Below, piece by piece: positions 34,477 through 42,701 of a DNA stretch of 64,000 nt (position 1 is the first letter of the stretch; every line of letters starts with the position of its first letter). The notes beneath the pieces are model-generated. The model had not been told where the DNA came from and did not search any database. It was given only the letters and a program-made list of their open reading frames with translations. The stretch spans positions 1 through 64,000 of the forward strand of contig CANGTQ010000006.1 in NCBI GenBank assembly GCA_947456955.1. The letters are read 5' to 3'. The DNA is from Flavobacteriaceae bacterium. Lineage in GTDB: Bacteria; Bacteroidota; Bacteroidia; Flavobacteriales; Flavobacteriaceae. A program made the position numbers and the translations under genes.

Positions 34477-35784
34477 ATGGCAAAGTTTGAATTGAAATTA
34501 CCAAAAATGGGTGAAAGTGTTGCAGAAGCAACCGTTACAAATTGGTTAAAAAGCGTAGGCGAAAAAATTGAAGCCGATGAAGCTGTTTTGGAAATAGCAA
34601 CTGATAAAGTTGACAGCGAAGTGCCAAGCGAAGTTTCTGGAACATTAACCGAAATTTTATTTCAGGTAAACGATGTTGTAAAAGTGGGACAAACCATTGC
34701 TATTATTGAAACTGAAGGAGGAGCAAGTACTCCCGTTCCTGTTGCGGAAGCTAAAACAGAATTTACTTCAACTCCAGCTGTAGAAGAAGTATTAAAAACT
34801 GTAGAAGTAGCTCAAGCTGCTGTGGCTCCTGCCGATTTCAAATCATCTGATAAATTTTATTCTCCTTTAGTTAAAAATATTGCTACTGCAGAAGGAATTT
34901 CTTTAGCAGAATTAGAATCAATTGCAGGTACAGGAAAAGATGGCAGAGTGACTAAAGAAGATATTTTAAAACATTTAGCCATTAGGCAAAAGCCATTTGC
35001 CACTAGCGTAACTGTTCAACCAACAACCGATAACCGACAACAGACAACTCAAGCCGTGCCGGTTTCGGTAAACGGCGGAGACGAGATTGTAGAAATGGAC
35101 CGTATGCGAAAACTGATTTCAGGTTATATGGTCGCTTCAGTTCAAACTTCAGCGCATGTACAATCGTTTATAGAAGTCGATGTTACAAATATTGTAAAAT
35201 GGAGAGACCGAGTTAAAAATGCTTTTGAGCAACGCGAAGGTGAAAAGCTAACGTTCACACCAATTTTTATGGAAGCTGTGGCTAAAGCGTTAAAAGATTT
35301 CCCTGGATTGAATATATCAGTTGATGGTGATTTTATTATTAAGCGTAAAAACATCAATTTGGGAATGGCAGCAGCTTTACCAAATGGAAACTTAATTGTT
35401 CCAGTAATTAAAAACGCTGATCAACTGAACTTAGTTGGAATGGCCAAAGCCGTAAACGATTTAGGAAATCGTGCCAAAGCTGGAAAGCTAAAACCGGACG
35501 ATACACAAGGCGGAACCTATACGGTTACTAATGTAGGCACTTTTGGTTCTGTGTTCGGAACACCAATTATTAACCAACCACAAGTTGGAATCTTAGCGCT
35601 TGGCGCCATAAGAAAAGTGCCGGCAGTTATCGAAACTCCGGAAGGTGATTTTATCGGAATTAGACAAAAAATGTTCTTGTCGCATAGTTATGATCACAGA
35701 GTGGTAGATGGTGCATTAGGCGGAAGCTTTGTAAAACGTGTAGCCGATTATCTGGAAGCATTTGATGTGAATAGAGAGTATTAA
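34477..35784 (+). CDS. 2-oxo acid dehydrogenase E2 (dihydrolipoamide acyltransferase)
   Basis: A lipoyl domain (1-78) carries the lipoylated K44 in EIATDKVDSEVPS. A peripheral-subunit-binding domain follows (about 126-165; YSPLVKNIATAEGISLAELE and GTGKDGRVTKEDIL), and a catalytic domain (about 200-430) has active-site H407 and D411 in SYDHRVVDG. It belongs to the multienzyme complexes that decarboxylate pyruvate, 2-oxoglutarate or branched-chain 2-oxoacids; the exact complex is not clear from this subunit. The linker before the catalytic domain is encoded by heptad arrays (34977-35051), giving RQKPFATSVTVQPTTDNRQQ. It is transcribed alone and ends at a strong terminator. Confidence 0.93.
   Translation: MAKFELKLPKMGESVAEATVTNWLKSVGEKIEADEAVLEIATDKVDSEVPSEVSGTLTEILFQVNDVVKVGQTIAIIETEGGASTPVPVAEAKTEFTSTPAVEEVLKTVEVAQAAVAPADFKSSDKFYSPLVKNIATAEGISLAELESIAGTGKDGRVTKEDILKHLAIRQKPFATSVTVQPTTDNRQQTTQAVPVSVNGGDEIVEMDRMRKLISGYMVASVQTSAHVQSFIEVDVTNIVKWRDRVKNAFEQREGEKLTFTPIFMEAVAKALKDFPGLNISVDGDFIIKRKNINLGMAAALPNGNLIVPVIKNADQLNLVGMAKAVNDLGNRAKAGKLKPDDTQGGTYTVTNVGTFGSVFGTPIINQPQVGILALGAIRKVPAVIETPEGDFIGIRQKMFLSHSYDHRVVDGALGGSFVKRVADYLEAFDVNREY
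34977..35051. repeat. Two heptad arrays inside the E2 linker
   Basis: AGCCATT, AGGCAAA, AGCCATT, TGCCACT, AGCGTAA (34977-35011) are followed by CAACCAA, CAACCGA, TAACCGA, CAACAGA, CAACTCA (35017-35051). Bases 34981-35007 match the reverse complement of 8064-8090 at 24 of 27 positions. Confidence 0.8.
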
Positions 35785-35803
35785 TCGTAACTAATTATAG
35801 TAC

Positions 35804-35834
35804 AATCCCGATGTTACAATCGGGATTTTTTTTG
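35804..35834 (+). terminator. Rho-independent terminator after E2
   Basis: AATCCCGAT pairs with ATCGGGATT around a 6-base loop and is followed by a run of Ts. Confidence 0.9.
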
Positions 35835-35878
35835 TTAAAAAAAAACACAGTAATCGACCAACAGTAACTTCAATATTT

Positions 35879-35886
35879 TATATTTG
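35879..35886 (+). promoter_or_regulatory. Putative -7 box of the exonuclease gene
   Basis: TATATTTG fits TAnnTTTG and lies 17 bases before the ATG. Confidence 0.4.
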
Positions 35887-35903
35887 TCAACTAACTTTTT
35901 AAG

Positions 35904-36677
35904 ATGGAATTAAAACTTACACGGCCTATATGTTTTTTTGATTTGGAAACCACAGGTATTGATGTTGCCAAAGACAGAATTGTTGAAATATCAATATTTA
36001 AAGTGTTTCCCAACGGAAATAAGGAAAGCAAAACATGGCTGGTGAACCCAACTATTCCAATTCCTGCATTTGCTACTGCTGTGCATGGCATTACGAATGA
36101 AAAAGTAGCTAATGAACCAACATTCAAAGAACTGGCTTCTCAAGTACACGCAATGATTAAAGATTCAGATTTGGCCGGATTTAATTCCGACAGATTTGAT
36201 ATTCCGCTTTTGGCCGAAGAATTATTACGGTCCGAAGTCGATTTTGATATGAAAAACAGAGTTTCGGTTGATGTGCAAACTATTTTCCACAAAAAAGAAG
36301 AAAGGACCTTGAGTGCAGCTTATAAATTTTATTGCAATCAAAGTCTAGAAAATGCTCATAGTGCTGAAGCAGATACTATGGCAACCTACGAAATTCTTAA
36401 AGCCCAATTGGATAGGTATGGAGATTTAGATAATGACATGAAATCATTAGCTGATTATACAACCAGAAAAAAATCAGTCGATTTTGCCGGTTTCATCGCA
36501 TTGAATAATGAAGGAAAAGAAATTTTTACTTTCGGCAAACATAAAGGTGCTTTGGTTGATGAGGTTTTAGATAAAGAGCCGGGTTATTTTAGTTGGATAC
36601 AAAATGCTGAATTTCCATTGTATACTAAGAAAGTTTTAACCGGAATTAAATTGAGAAAGTTAAACACCAAAAGCTAG
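35904..36677 (+). CDS. DEDD-family 3'-5' exonuclease
   Basis: The DnaQ-like fold is recognised from ExoI FFDLETTGID (D13, E15), ExoII GFNSDRFDIPLL, and ExoIII with AHSAEADTMATYEIL, giving the metal-binding set Asp-Glu-Asp-Asp with a His (DEDDh). The C-terminal 50 residues, after KSVDFAGFIALNNEGKEIF, carry the FGKHKG motif seen in exonuclease X-like and DUF3820 tails. It is 257 residues long, so it is not a polymerase subunit with fused domains. A repair or DNA-end-processing role is likely. The next gene begins after a heptad hairpin. Confidence 0.9.
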   Translation: MELKLTRPICFFDLETTGIDVAKDRIVEISIFKVFPNGNKESKTWLVNPTIPIPAFATAVHGITNEKVANEPTFKELASQVHAMIKDSDLAGFNSDRFDIPLLAEELLRSEVDFDMKNRVSVDVQTIFHKKEERTLSAAYKFYCNQSLENAHSAEADTMATYEILKAQLDRYGDLDNDMKSLADYTTRKKSVDFAGFIALNNEGKEIFTFGKHKGALVDEVLDKEPGYFSWIQNAEFPLYTKKVLTGIKLRKLNTKS

Positions 36678-36732
36678 AAGATGGAAGTCAGAAGCTGGAA
36701 GATTTTACTTCCAACTACCATCTCCCATCTTC
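36677..36732. repeat. Inverted GAAGATG heptad hairpin
   Basis: The left arm 36677-36701 reads GAAGATG, GAAGTCA, GAAGCTG, GAAG. The right arm 36708-36732 on the other strand reads GAAGATG, GGAGATG, GTAGTTG, GAAG. The arms pair at 19 of 25 positions around a 6-base loop; the left arm begins in the stop codon. Confidence 0.75.
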
Positions 36733-36745
36733 CAACTAAAGAAAT

Positions 36746-37357
36746 ATGAAAATCATCTGCATCGGAAGAAATTATGTCAATCATATTGCCGAACTCAATA
36801 ATGAGCGTCCGGATGAGCCGGTAATTTTTATGAAACCGGATACTGCTATTTTACCAAAGAAAACTCCTTTTACCATTCCGGAGTTTAGTAATGATGTGCA
36901 TCATGAGGTGGAGATTTTGGTAAAAATAGCTAAAGTAGGGAAGTATATAGACACTAAATTTGCTCATAAATATTATGATGAAATAGGCTTGGGAATAGAT
37001 TTTACCGCAAGAGATATTCAGAATAAATTGAAAGAGAAAGGATTGCCTTGGGAAAAAGCAAAAGCTTTTGATGGTTCAGCGATTATTGGTGACTTTCATC
37101 CAAAAAGTAGCTTTAATTCAATAGAAAATATTACTTTTGAATTGAAAAACAACGGAAAAACTGTTCAAGTCGGAAATACAAGTCATATGTTGTGGAAAAT
37201 TGATGAAATAATTTCATACATTTCACAGTTCTTTACACTCAAAAAAGGCGATATAATTTTTACCGGCACACCGGAAGGCGTTGCGAAAGTTCTACCAAAC
37301 GATATCCTTGAAGGATTTATAGAAAACAAAAGAGTATTAAGATTACACATTAAATAA
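36746..37357 (+). CDS. Fumarylacetoacetate hydrolase (FAH) family protein
   Basis: The 203-residue protein starts MKIICIGRNYVNHIAELNNE and has the metal-binding pattern HHEVEILVKI and IGLGIDFTARDIQ, with KAKAFDGSAIIG and the C-terminal KKGDIIFTGTPEGV. This is the small-domain family of FAHD1-type acylpyruvate hydrolases or decarboxylases acting on C-C bonds. The substrate is not determined. The downstream Hpt gene overlaps its stop by one base (TAATG), so the pair is translationally coupled. Confidence 0.92.
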   Translation: MKIICIGRNYVNHIAELNNERPDEPVIFMKPDTAILPKKTPFTIPEFSNDVHHEVEILVKIAKVGKYIDTKFAHKYYDEIGLGIDFTARDIQNKLKEKGLPWEKAKAFDGSAIIGDFHPKSSFNSIENITFELKNNGKTVQVGNTSHMLWKIDEIISYISQFFTLKKGDIIFTGTPEGVAKVLPNDILEGFIENKRVLRLHIK

Positions 37358-37701
37358 TGGCAATAAACTATAACCTCGCAAAAGTTTACGCTCTTTCAGA
37401 CAACGACCCTGAATTCGTAATGCAAATTATTACACTGTTTGTTACAGAAGTTCCTGAAGATTTAAAACAAATTGATTTAGGTATCAAAACAAAAGACCAT
37501 AAATTAGCGTACAGCTATGCTCACAAAATCAAACCAAGTCTTGATTTATTAGGTATGACGGTGGCATTCGAAGAAATTCTGCAAGTAGAAGCTTGGACAA
37601 AAGCAGAAGGCAAACGCAAAGAAATTAATGACACTTTTGCAAGCATTCAAAGTCAAATAGAAAAAGCAGTAAAAGAAATCAAAAAAGATTTCGAATTGTA
37701 A
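37357..37701 (+). CDS. Hpt (histidine phosphotransfer) domain protein
   Basis: The 114-residue protein is essentially one helical Hpt domain. The phosphorylated His is H56 in YSYAHKIKPSLDLLG, preceded by VMQIITLFVTEVPEDLKQI. Such proteins relay phosphate between receiver and kinase domains. No kinase or receiver gene is next to it; the nearest receiver is the NtrC-type regulator at 6854. It is translationally coupled to the FAH gene. Confidence 0.88.
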   Translation: MAINYNLAKVYALSDNDPEFVMQIITLFVTEVPEDLKQIDLGIKTKDHKLAYSYAHKIKPSLDLLGMTVAFEEILQVEAWTKAEGKRKEINDTFASIQSQIEKAVKEIKKDFEL

Positions 37702-37867
37702 AATTTGAAGCGATTGGTTCAGGAGTTATCATTGATGGCAATTAGCTATGCTGAATCTCCGATTTCCCGCTGTCCGCACTACAAGCCTGCAGGCAGAAAG
37801 GATAGTTGCTCCCATCGAGCTAATCAAGATTCCATTTGTAATTCCTAAATCCCAATTCCTAAATCAG
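37702..37867. repeat. Composite spacer ending in AATTCCT/AAATCCC heptads
   Basis: No convincing gene is visible in this 167-base spacer. A GC-richer central part (37755-37825, with CCCGCTGTCCGC and AAGCCTGCAGGCAG) is unlike its surroundings. Bases 37840-37867 are AATTCCT, AAATCCC, AATTCCT, AAATCAG, running up to the cinA ATG. These words recur at 58685-58716. Confidence 0.55.
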
Positions 37868-37868
37868 A

Positions 37869-39122
37869 ATGAAAGCAACCATAGTTACCATTGGCGACGA
37901 AATTCTAATCGGTCAAATTGTTGATACCAATTCAGGATATATTGCCAAAGCATTGGATAAGATTGGTGTTCAAACCACCGAAATGCTTTCCATTTCCGAT
38001 GATAAAAATCACATTTTAGATACCTTTGCTTCCTTGCAAGACAAAGTAGATTTGGTTATCATTACTGGAGGTTTAGGACCAACAAAAGACGACATAACAA
38101 AGAAAACCTTTTGCGATTATTTTGAGGATGTTTTTGTTAGGAATCAAGAAGTTGAAGACCATATTGTAGCTTTGTTTACTAAGCTAAATTTTATACCTAC
38201 CCAAATTAATAAAGACCAAGCGCTTTTGCCATCAAAAGCCCTAGTTCTAAAAAATAATTACGGTACTGCAGCCGGAATGTGGATGAAAAAAGGTAAAACA
38301 GTTTTTGTCTCGATGCCCGGTGTTCCCTATGAAATGAAAGGAATTGTAAATGAAGAACTAATTCCTAAAATAATATCCGAATACAAAAGGCCTTACATAG
38401 TTCACAAAACAATTCTAACATACGGACAGGGAGAAAGTATGGTGGCAGAACGTATAGAAAACTGGGAAAATAATTTGCCGGAATATATAAAATTAGCCTA
38501 TTTACCAAGTCCGGGTAGAGTGCGATTGCGACTAACCGCTCGTGGTGAGAACGAAGAAGTACTCCAAAAAGCAATTCAAGAGAACATACAATCATTAACC
38601 ATAATTATTGGAGATATCATAGTCGGTTTTGATGAAGATGAAACTATCGAAGTCATTATTGGAAGATTACTTCGTCAACAAGGCAAAACAATAGCAACTG
38701 CAGAAAGTTGTACAGGCGGAAAAATTGCTCAAATACTAACATCAGTTGCCGGTGCTTCAAATTATTTTAGAGGAAGTGTGGTAAGTTATGCCACTGACAC
38801 TAAAATTTCAGTGTTAGGCGTTAGTGCTCAAACAATAGAAAAGTATACAGTGGTAAGCGCAGCAGTTGCCTCTGAAATGGCATTGGGAATTCAAAAATTA
38901 ATGAAAGCAGATTATGCAATTGCTACTACTGGAAATGCCGGGCCGTCAAAAGGTGACGCTGATGCTGAAGTTGGTACTGTTTTTATTGCATTGGCAACAC
39001 CTGATACTGTTTTTGTTTCAACATTTAATTTCGGTCAACCTCGAGATAAAGTGATAGATAGAACAACAAATAAAGCATTAGAAATACTACAGAAGGAAAT
39101 TTTAAAAAATCCTTTTAATTAA
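37869..39122 (+). CDS. cinA: CinA family protein (competence/damage-inducible)
   Basis: The 417-residue protein starts [20 protein letters not shown], a MoCF-like domain (about 1-170) with [14 protein letters not shown]. It ends with the CinA-C (PncC-like) domain, with [20 protein letters not shown] and [13 protein letters not shown], and [20 protein letters not shown]. The C-terminal domain typically hydrolyses NMN to nicotinate mononucleotide, and the N-terminal domain has ADP-ribose pyrophosphatase activity in related proteins. A role in NAD salvage is therefore likely. It lies upstream of the ribosomal-protein block, with its own repeat-containing 5' spacer. Confidence 0.96.
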   Translation: MKATIVTIGDEILIGQIVDTNSGYIAKALDKIGVQTTEMLSISDDKNHILDTFASLQDKVDLVIITGGLGPTKDDITKKTFCDYFEDVFVRNQEVEDHIVALFTKLNFIPTQINKDQALLPSKALVLKNNYGTAAGMWMKKGKTVFVSMPGVPYEMKGIVNEELIPKIISEYKRPYIVHKTILTYGQGESMVAERIENWENNLPEYIKLAYLPSPGRVRLRLTARGENEEVLQKAIQENIQSLTIIIGDIIVGFDEDETIEVIIGRLLRQQGKTIATAESCTGGKIAQILTSVAGASNYFRGSVVSYATDTKISVLGVSAQTIEKYTVVSAAVASEMALGIQKLMKADYAIATTGNAGPSKGDADAEVGTVFIALATPDTVFVSTFNFGQPRDKVIDRTTNKALEILQKEILKNPFN

Positions 39123-39215
39123 AACATAGTTGTTAATAAATTTGTTCAATAAAAGTAATCTTCTCTTCCTGAAAAAAGCAAATTAAAAAAAAGCAAAAAA
39201 TCTGTTATAATATTT

Positions 39216-39246
39216 TTGTTACAATGATTTATTTTTCTTAAGTTTG
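39216..39246 (+). promoter_or_regulatory. Promoter of the rpmB-rpmG-bL38 operon
   Basis: TTG (39216-39218) and TAAGTTTG (39239-39246) are separated by 20 bases, matching the Bacteroidetes -33/-7 pattern. The rpmB ATG is 37 bases further downstream. Confidence 0.7.
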
Positions 39247-39282
39247 CACCCTCGAATTGAATAACGATAAAAGATAAGTATA

Positions 39283-39519
39283 ATGTCAAGAGTTTGTGAC
39301 CTTACAGGAAAAAGAGCGATGGTAGGAAATAATGTTTCTCACGCTATGAATAAAACTAAGAGAAAATTTTCTGTTAACTTAGTTAAAAAACGTTTCTATC
39401 TTGCTGAAGAAGACAGATGGATTACTCTAAGAGTAGCTGCGTCTACAATTAAAACAATCAATAAAAATGGATTGGCTGCTGTTTTGAAAAAAGCAAAAGT
39501 TGAAGGATTTATTAAATAA
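39283..39519 (+). CDS. rpmB: 50S ribosomal protein L28
   Basis: The 78-residue protein begins [20 protein letters not shown], then [20 protein letters not shown], the diagnostic L28 N-terminus, and ends KVEGFIK. It is a structural protein of the large ribosomal subunit. It opens an operon with L33 and bL38; a strong -33/-7 promoter precedes it. The length is normal. Confidence 0.98.
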   Translation: MSRVCDLTGKRAMVGNNVSHAMNKTKRKFSVNLVKKRFYLAEEDRWITLRVAASTIKTINKNGLAAVLKKAKVEGFIK

Positions 39520-39547
39520 TTTCCAAATCCAATAAAAATAAAGTAAG

Positions 39548-39730
39548 ATGGCAAAGAAAGGTAATAGAATACAAGTTATTTTAGAGTGTACAGAGCACAA
39601 AGGAACAGGTCTTCCTGGAACGTCTCGTTACATTACAAACAAAAATAAAAAAAATACTCCGGACAGATTAGAGATTAAAAAATTTAATCCAATCTTGAAG
39701 AGAATGACTGTTCATAAAGAAATTAAATAA
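39548..39730 (+). CDS. rpmG: 50S ribosomal protein L33
   Basis: This 60-residue protein ([20 protein letters not shown], then [20 protein letters not shown]) is a bacterial L33. It has a single Cys, without the zinc-binding CxxC pairs, so it is the zinc-independent form. It lies 28 bases downstream of rpmB. Near the peptide exit side of the large subunit, it contacts E-site tRNA. Confidence 0.98.
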   Translation: MAKKGNRIQVILECTEHKGTGLPGTSRYITNKNKKNTPDRLEIKKFNPILKRMTVHKEIK

Positions 39731-39799
39731 TTCGAAATTTTTATAAAATAAAAATTTCAAATGTTTCCACATTTTAAGGATTTTAAAAATATTTGAATC

Positions 39800-39952
39800 A
39801 TGGCAAAGAAAACCGTAGCAACACTGCAAACAGCTTCTAAAAGATTATCAAAAGCTATCAAAATGGTAAAATCTCCAAAAACAGGAGCTTATACTTTTGT
39901 TGAAAGCATTATGACACCAGAAGAAGTGGATAGTTTCTTAGCAAAGAAATAA
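39800..39952 (+). CDS. DUF4295 protein, ribosomal protein bL38 of Bacteroidetes
   Basis: A 50-codon ATG-started gene encodes MAKKTVATLQTASKRLSKAI, then KMVKSPKTGAYTFVESIMTP and EEVDSFLAKK. The sequence is DUF4295, a protein restricted to Bacteroidetes and always beside L33. From memory, the Flavobacterium johnsoniae ribosome structure identified it as a new large-subunit protein, named bL38. Its position in the rpmB-rpmG operon and its basic composition fit. It ends before a clear terminator. Confidence 0.93.
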   Translation: MAKKTVATLQTASKRLSKAIKMVKSPKTGAYTFVESIMTPEEVDSFLAKK

Positions 39953-39972
39953 TCCCATTAAAATTATATATC

Positions 39973-40010
39973 AAAGCTACTTTCATTCGGAAGTAGCTTT
40001 TTTATTTTTT
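39973..40010 (+). terminator. Operon terminator after bL38
   Basis: AAAGCTACTT (39973-39982) pairs perfectly with AAGTAGCTTT (39991-40000) around an 8-base loop and is followed by a long T-tract. Confidence 0.92.
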
Positions 40011-40126
40011 TATTTTTTACTTATTTAATATTTTGTCTGTAGAAGAAAGTACCTCATAAAAAATTCATATTTTTGACAGCGGACCAATTTTTTAATGAGG
40101 TTTACCCAAAATTTTAACCCTATACA

Positions 40127-41080
40127 ATGAGTTTTTTTAAAAGAATATTTTCCTCCGAAAAAAAGCAAACTTTAGACAAAGGTTTAGAACAAACCAAGAC
40201 TTCTTTTCTTTCTAAACTAACCAAAGCCGTCGCAGGAAAATCAAAGGTTGATGATGAAGTTCTCGATAATCTTGAGGAAGTATTAGTTACTTCAGATGTT
40301 GGTGTTGCTACTACTCTAAAAATCATAAAGCGAATTGAAGAACGGGTTTCCAATGATAAGTACATGGGAACAGACGAATTAAATATAATCCTTCGTGAAG
40401 AAATCGCCGGACTTTTATCGGAAACCAAATCGGGTGAAGAAACAGAGTTTACAGTTCCTGCGAATAAAAAACCATACGTAATTATGGTAGTTGGCGTTAA
40501 TGGTGTTGGAAAAACTACTACCATTGGTAAGTTAGCATACCAATTCAAAAAATCAGGTTATAAAGTAGTTCTTGGCGCTGCCGATACGTTTCGTGCTGCT
40601 GCGATTGACCAATTGCAAATTTGGGCTGATAGAGTAGATGTGCCGATTGTAAAACAACAAATGGGAAGTGATCCTGCTTCAGTTGCTTTTGATACGTTGC
40701 AAAGCGCGGTTACCCAAAATGCAGACGTTGTCATTATTGATACTGCCGGTCGTTTGCACAATAAAGTAAATTTAATGAATGAGTTAACCAAAGTAAAACG
40801 TGTAATGCAAAAAGTAGTCGAAGACGCTCCACACGATGTTTTATTAGTTTTAGATGGTTCAACGGGTCAAAATGCCTTTGAGCAAGCGACTCAATTTACA
40901 GCAGCGACAGAAGTTTCATGTCTTGCAGTTACCAAACTTGACGGAACTGCTAAGGGCGGAGTTGTTATAGGAATTTCAGATCAATTTCAAATACCGGTAA
41001 AATATATTGGAGTAGGTGAAGGTATTGAAGATTTACAGGTTTTTAATAAATTTGAATTTGTAGATTCGTTTTTTAAATAA
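40127..41080 (+). CDS. ftsY: Signal recognition particle receptor FtsY
   Basis: FtsY docks ribosome-SRP complexes at the membrane through a GTPase heterodimer with Ffh. The N domain occupies about 20-100 and is followed by the G domain, with G1 GVNGVGKT (123-130), DTFRAAA (153-159), DTAGRLHNKVNLM and TKLDGTAKGG. The acidic A domain of E. coli FtsY is missing; only a short basic N-terminus (MSFFKRIFSSEKKQT) is present. That is usual in Bacteroidetes. The 317-residue length fits. It follows the ribosomal operon, as in relatives. Confidence 0.97.
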   Translation: MSFFKRIFSSEKKQTLDKGLEQTKTSFLSKLTKAVAGKSKVDDEVLDNLEEVLVTSDVGVATTLKIIKRIEERVSNDKYMGTDELNIILREEIAGLLSETKSGEETEFTVPANKKPYVIMVVGVNGVGKTTTIGKLAYQFKKSGYKVVLGAADTFRAAAIDQLQIWADRVDVPIVKQQMGSDPASVAFDTLQSAVTQNADVVIIDTAGRLHNKVNLMNELTKVKRVMQKVVEDAPHDVLLVLDGSTGQNAFEQATQFTAATEVSCLAVTKLDGTAKGGVVIGISDQFQIPVKYIGVGEGIEDLQVFNKFEFVDSFFK

Positions 41081-41086
41081 AAAGTC

Positions 41087-41263
41087 ATGAATAAAATTAT
41101 ATCTTTTTTTAAAGAATCATCCTCGTTTAAATTAATAGCAATCAGTATTGGAATCGCGGCACTAAGTTACTTTATAGAAAAACCTTTGCCAAGTATTTTC
41201 CTTGGTATGCGACTTTTTGCTTTTGTATTATTTGTTTACGCCGTAATCAGATTCAGAAAGTAA
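41087..41263 (+). CDS. 58-residue membrane protein
   Basis: An ATG-started frame six bases after the ftsY stop reads MNKIISFFKESSSFKLIAIS, then IGIAALSYFIEKPLPSIFLG and MRLFAFVLFVYAVIRFRK. Two hydrophobic helices (about 15-30 and 40-55) and a basic C-terminus predict an inner-membrane hairpin. I do not recognise the family. Its close spacing to ftsY suggests co-transcription and perhaps a link to membrane protein biogenesis; that is inference. Confidence 0.68.
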   Translation: MNKIISFFKESSSFKLIAISIGIAALSYFIEKPLPSIFLGMRLFAFVLFVYAVIRFRK

Positions 41264-41405
41264 TTTTTACTGATACAAAGCACTAATTCTTGTCTAAAAA
41301 TTTAGAGAATCTCAGGTATCTTATGGAGCAATATTTATTTTCTATTTCCTAAGACTATGTTATTTTAAAAATTAAATTTGTCATTCATCAATTCGATTTT
41401 AACAC

Positions 41406-41849
41406 ATGAAAAAAATAGGTTTACTTCGCTTGTTCGCTAATTTTCTAGTGTTGCTTTTTATTATGTTGCTGGTTTCGTGTCATTCTAAAGTAAAAAAAGA
41501 AGATATCAAAAAGCTCAATGGCTATTGGGAAATCAATCAGGTTAAATTCTCGTCTGGTAAAACCAAAGACTATAAAGTCAATGAGACCATTGATTATTTT
41601 GAACTCAAAAGCAAAAAAGGTTTTCGTCAAAAAGTTATGCCTCAATTTGATGGAAAATTCCAAACTAATGGCATCAAAGAAAATATTAAAGTAGTTGAAA
41701 AGGACAATTCTTTCTTCTTAGAATATAATACAAAATTTGGCAAATGGAAGGAAGAAATCATATCTATTGAAGATTCAATTTTAGTTTTAAAAAACAAAGA
41801 AAATTTAGAATACACTTATAAAAAATTTAAACCATTCTCATTAAAATAA
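41406..41849 (+). CDS. Lipocalin-like lipoprotein
   Basis: The 147-residue precursor has a lipoprotein signal with C25 in LVSC (MLLVSCHSK). The mature part begins with LNGYWEINQVKF and ends with strands (FFLEYNTKFGKW, SILVLKNKENLEYTYKKF), typical of the small lipocalin-like/META-like lipoproteins of Bacteroidetes. It should be lipid-anchored in the outer or inner membrane facing the periplasm. The ligand is unknown. The gene downstream is separated by 48 bases containing a repeat. Confidence 0.8.
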   Translation: MKKIGLLRLFANFLVLLFIMLLVSCHSKVKKEDIKKLNGYWEINQVKFSSGKTKDYKVNETIDYFELKSKKGFRQKVMPQFDGKFQTNGIKENIKVVEKDNSFFLEYNTKFGKWKEEIISIEDSILVLKNKENLEYTYKKFKPFSLK

Positions 41850-41854
41850 TACTG

Positions 41855-41892
41855 ATACAAGCGTAGCGAACTGACGCAGTAAATTAGTTCAG
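41855..41892. repeat. AGCGTAGCGAACTGACGCAG spacer element
   Basis: The spacer contains AGCGTAGCGAACTGACGCAG, which resembles the GGAGCGCAGCG elements at 50490-50531 and 59358-59425 in its GCG-AGCG words. Support for membership is weak. Confidence 0.35.
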
Positions 41893-41897
41893 CATAA

Positions 41898-42194
41898 ATG
41901 GCAAGACGAGTAAGTAATGAAGGTTCTATTGGAGATGTTCTAAAAGAGTTTATTGAAAAAAATAAACTTCAGGCCGGCATGGACAAAATTGACGTAGAGG
42001 AAGCTTGGAAATCGCTAATGGGAAATGGTGTCAATAGCTATACTAAAGAAGTAGTTTTAAAAGGAACTACACTTTATGTTTCGTTAACTTCGGCAGTATT
42101 GCGAGAAGAATTGAGTTATGGCAAACAGAAGATTATCAAAATGATAAATGAAGAACTTCGAAAAGAAGTAATTAAAGAGGTAATATTGCGTTAA
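41898..42194 (+). CDS. DUF721 protein (DciA-like)
   Basis: The 98-residue protein fits DUF721/DciA: an N-terminal helix region (GSIGDVLKEFIEKNKLQAGM), VEEAWKSLMGNGVNSYTKEV, and a strand-helix end (GTTLYVSLTSAVLREELSYG, then KQKIIKMINEELRKEVIKEV). DciA is the ancestral loader of the replicative helicase DnaB in bacteria lacking DnaC or DnaI. The short Bacteroidetes form lacks the long disordered C-terminus. Its stop overlaps the stop of the convergent DUF4268 gene by three bases. Confidence 0.88.
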   Translation: MARRVSNEGSIGDVLKEFIEKNKLQAGMDKIDVEEAWKSLMGNGVNSYTKEVVLKGTTLYVSLTSAVLREELSYGKQKIIKMINEELRKEVIKEVILR

Positions 42195-42634
42195 GTATTG
42201 ATTTCTAAATCTTTGATGTAGTCTTCATGTTCAAAATAAAAATACTCAAAATGTGTCATTGTCTCGTTGAAAAAAGCAAAAATTGTTTCCCAGTTATTTT
42301 TATTATTCAAACCCACACCCAATTTTTCTACCCAAATTCTGCTAATAATTTTACCATTTTCGAGATAAAAATTCCGCTCCAAAATAGCTTCAGGAAGATA
42401 ATCTTCGAGCAAAATTGTCTTTAATGATTCAATCTTTTCAAAGTAGATTTTACGTTTTTCTTCGTCTTTCGGCTCAATATCCAAGAGTACTTGCGCCTTT
42501 TTATTATCGATATAAAACTTAAAAGTGACATCTTTTATTTTGGTGTCATAAAGCAACCATTTTCTGGGATAAGCCGAAGCAAATGCGGTCCAAAATTCTT
42601 TTTTTATGAGTAATGCTTCTTCTTTGCTATACAT
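42191..42634 (-). CDS. DUF4268 protein
   Basis: The 147-residue protein begins MYSKEEALLIKKEFWTAFAS and continues with a compact alpha/beta domain (VTFKFYIDNKKAQVLLDIEP, then NWETIFAFFNETMTHFEYFY). It matches DUF4268, a domain also found at the end of some restriction-like or nuclease-associated proteins, where it has no defined activity. Here it is stand-alone. The function is unknown. It starts at ATG and lies convergent to the DciA-like gene. Confidence 0.82.
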   Translation of the reverse strand: MYSKEEALLIKKEFWTAFASAYPRKWLLYDTKIKDVTFKFYIDNKKAQVLLDIEPKDEEKRKIYFEKIESLKTILLEDYLPEAILERNFYLENGKIISRIWVEKLGVGLNNKNNWETIFAFFNETMTHFEYFYFEHEDYIKDLEINT

Positions 42635-42701
42635 TTTATAGTTGTAAAAGTTTGAGTGCTTTGATTTTTTAAGGTAACTTTATATTCCTAAATTAATCAA
42701 G

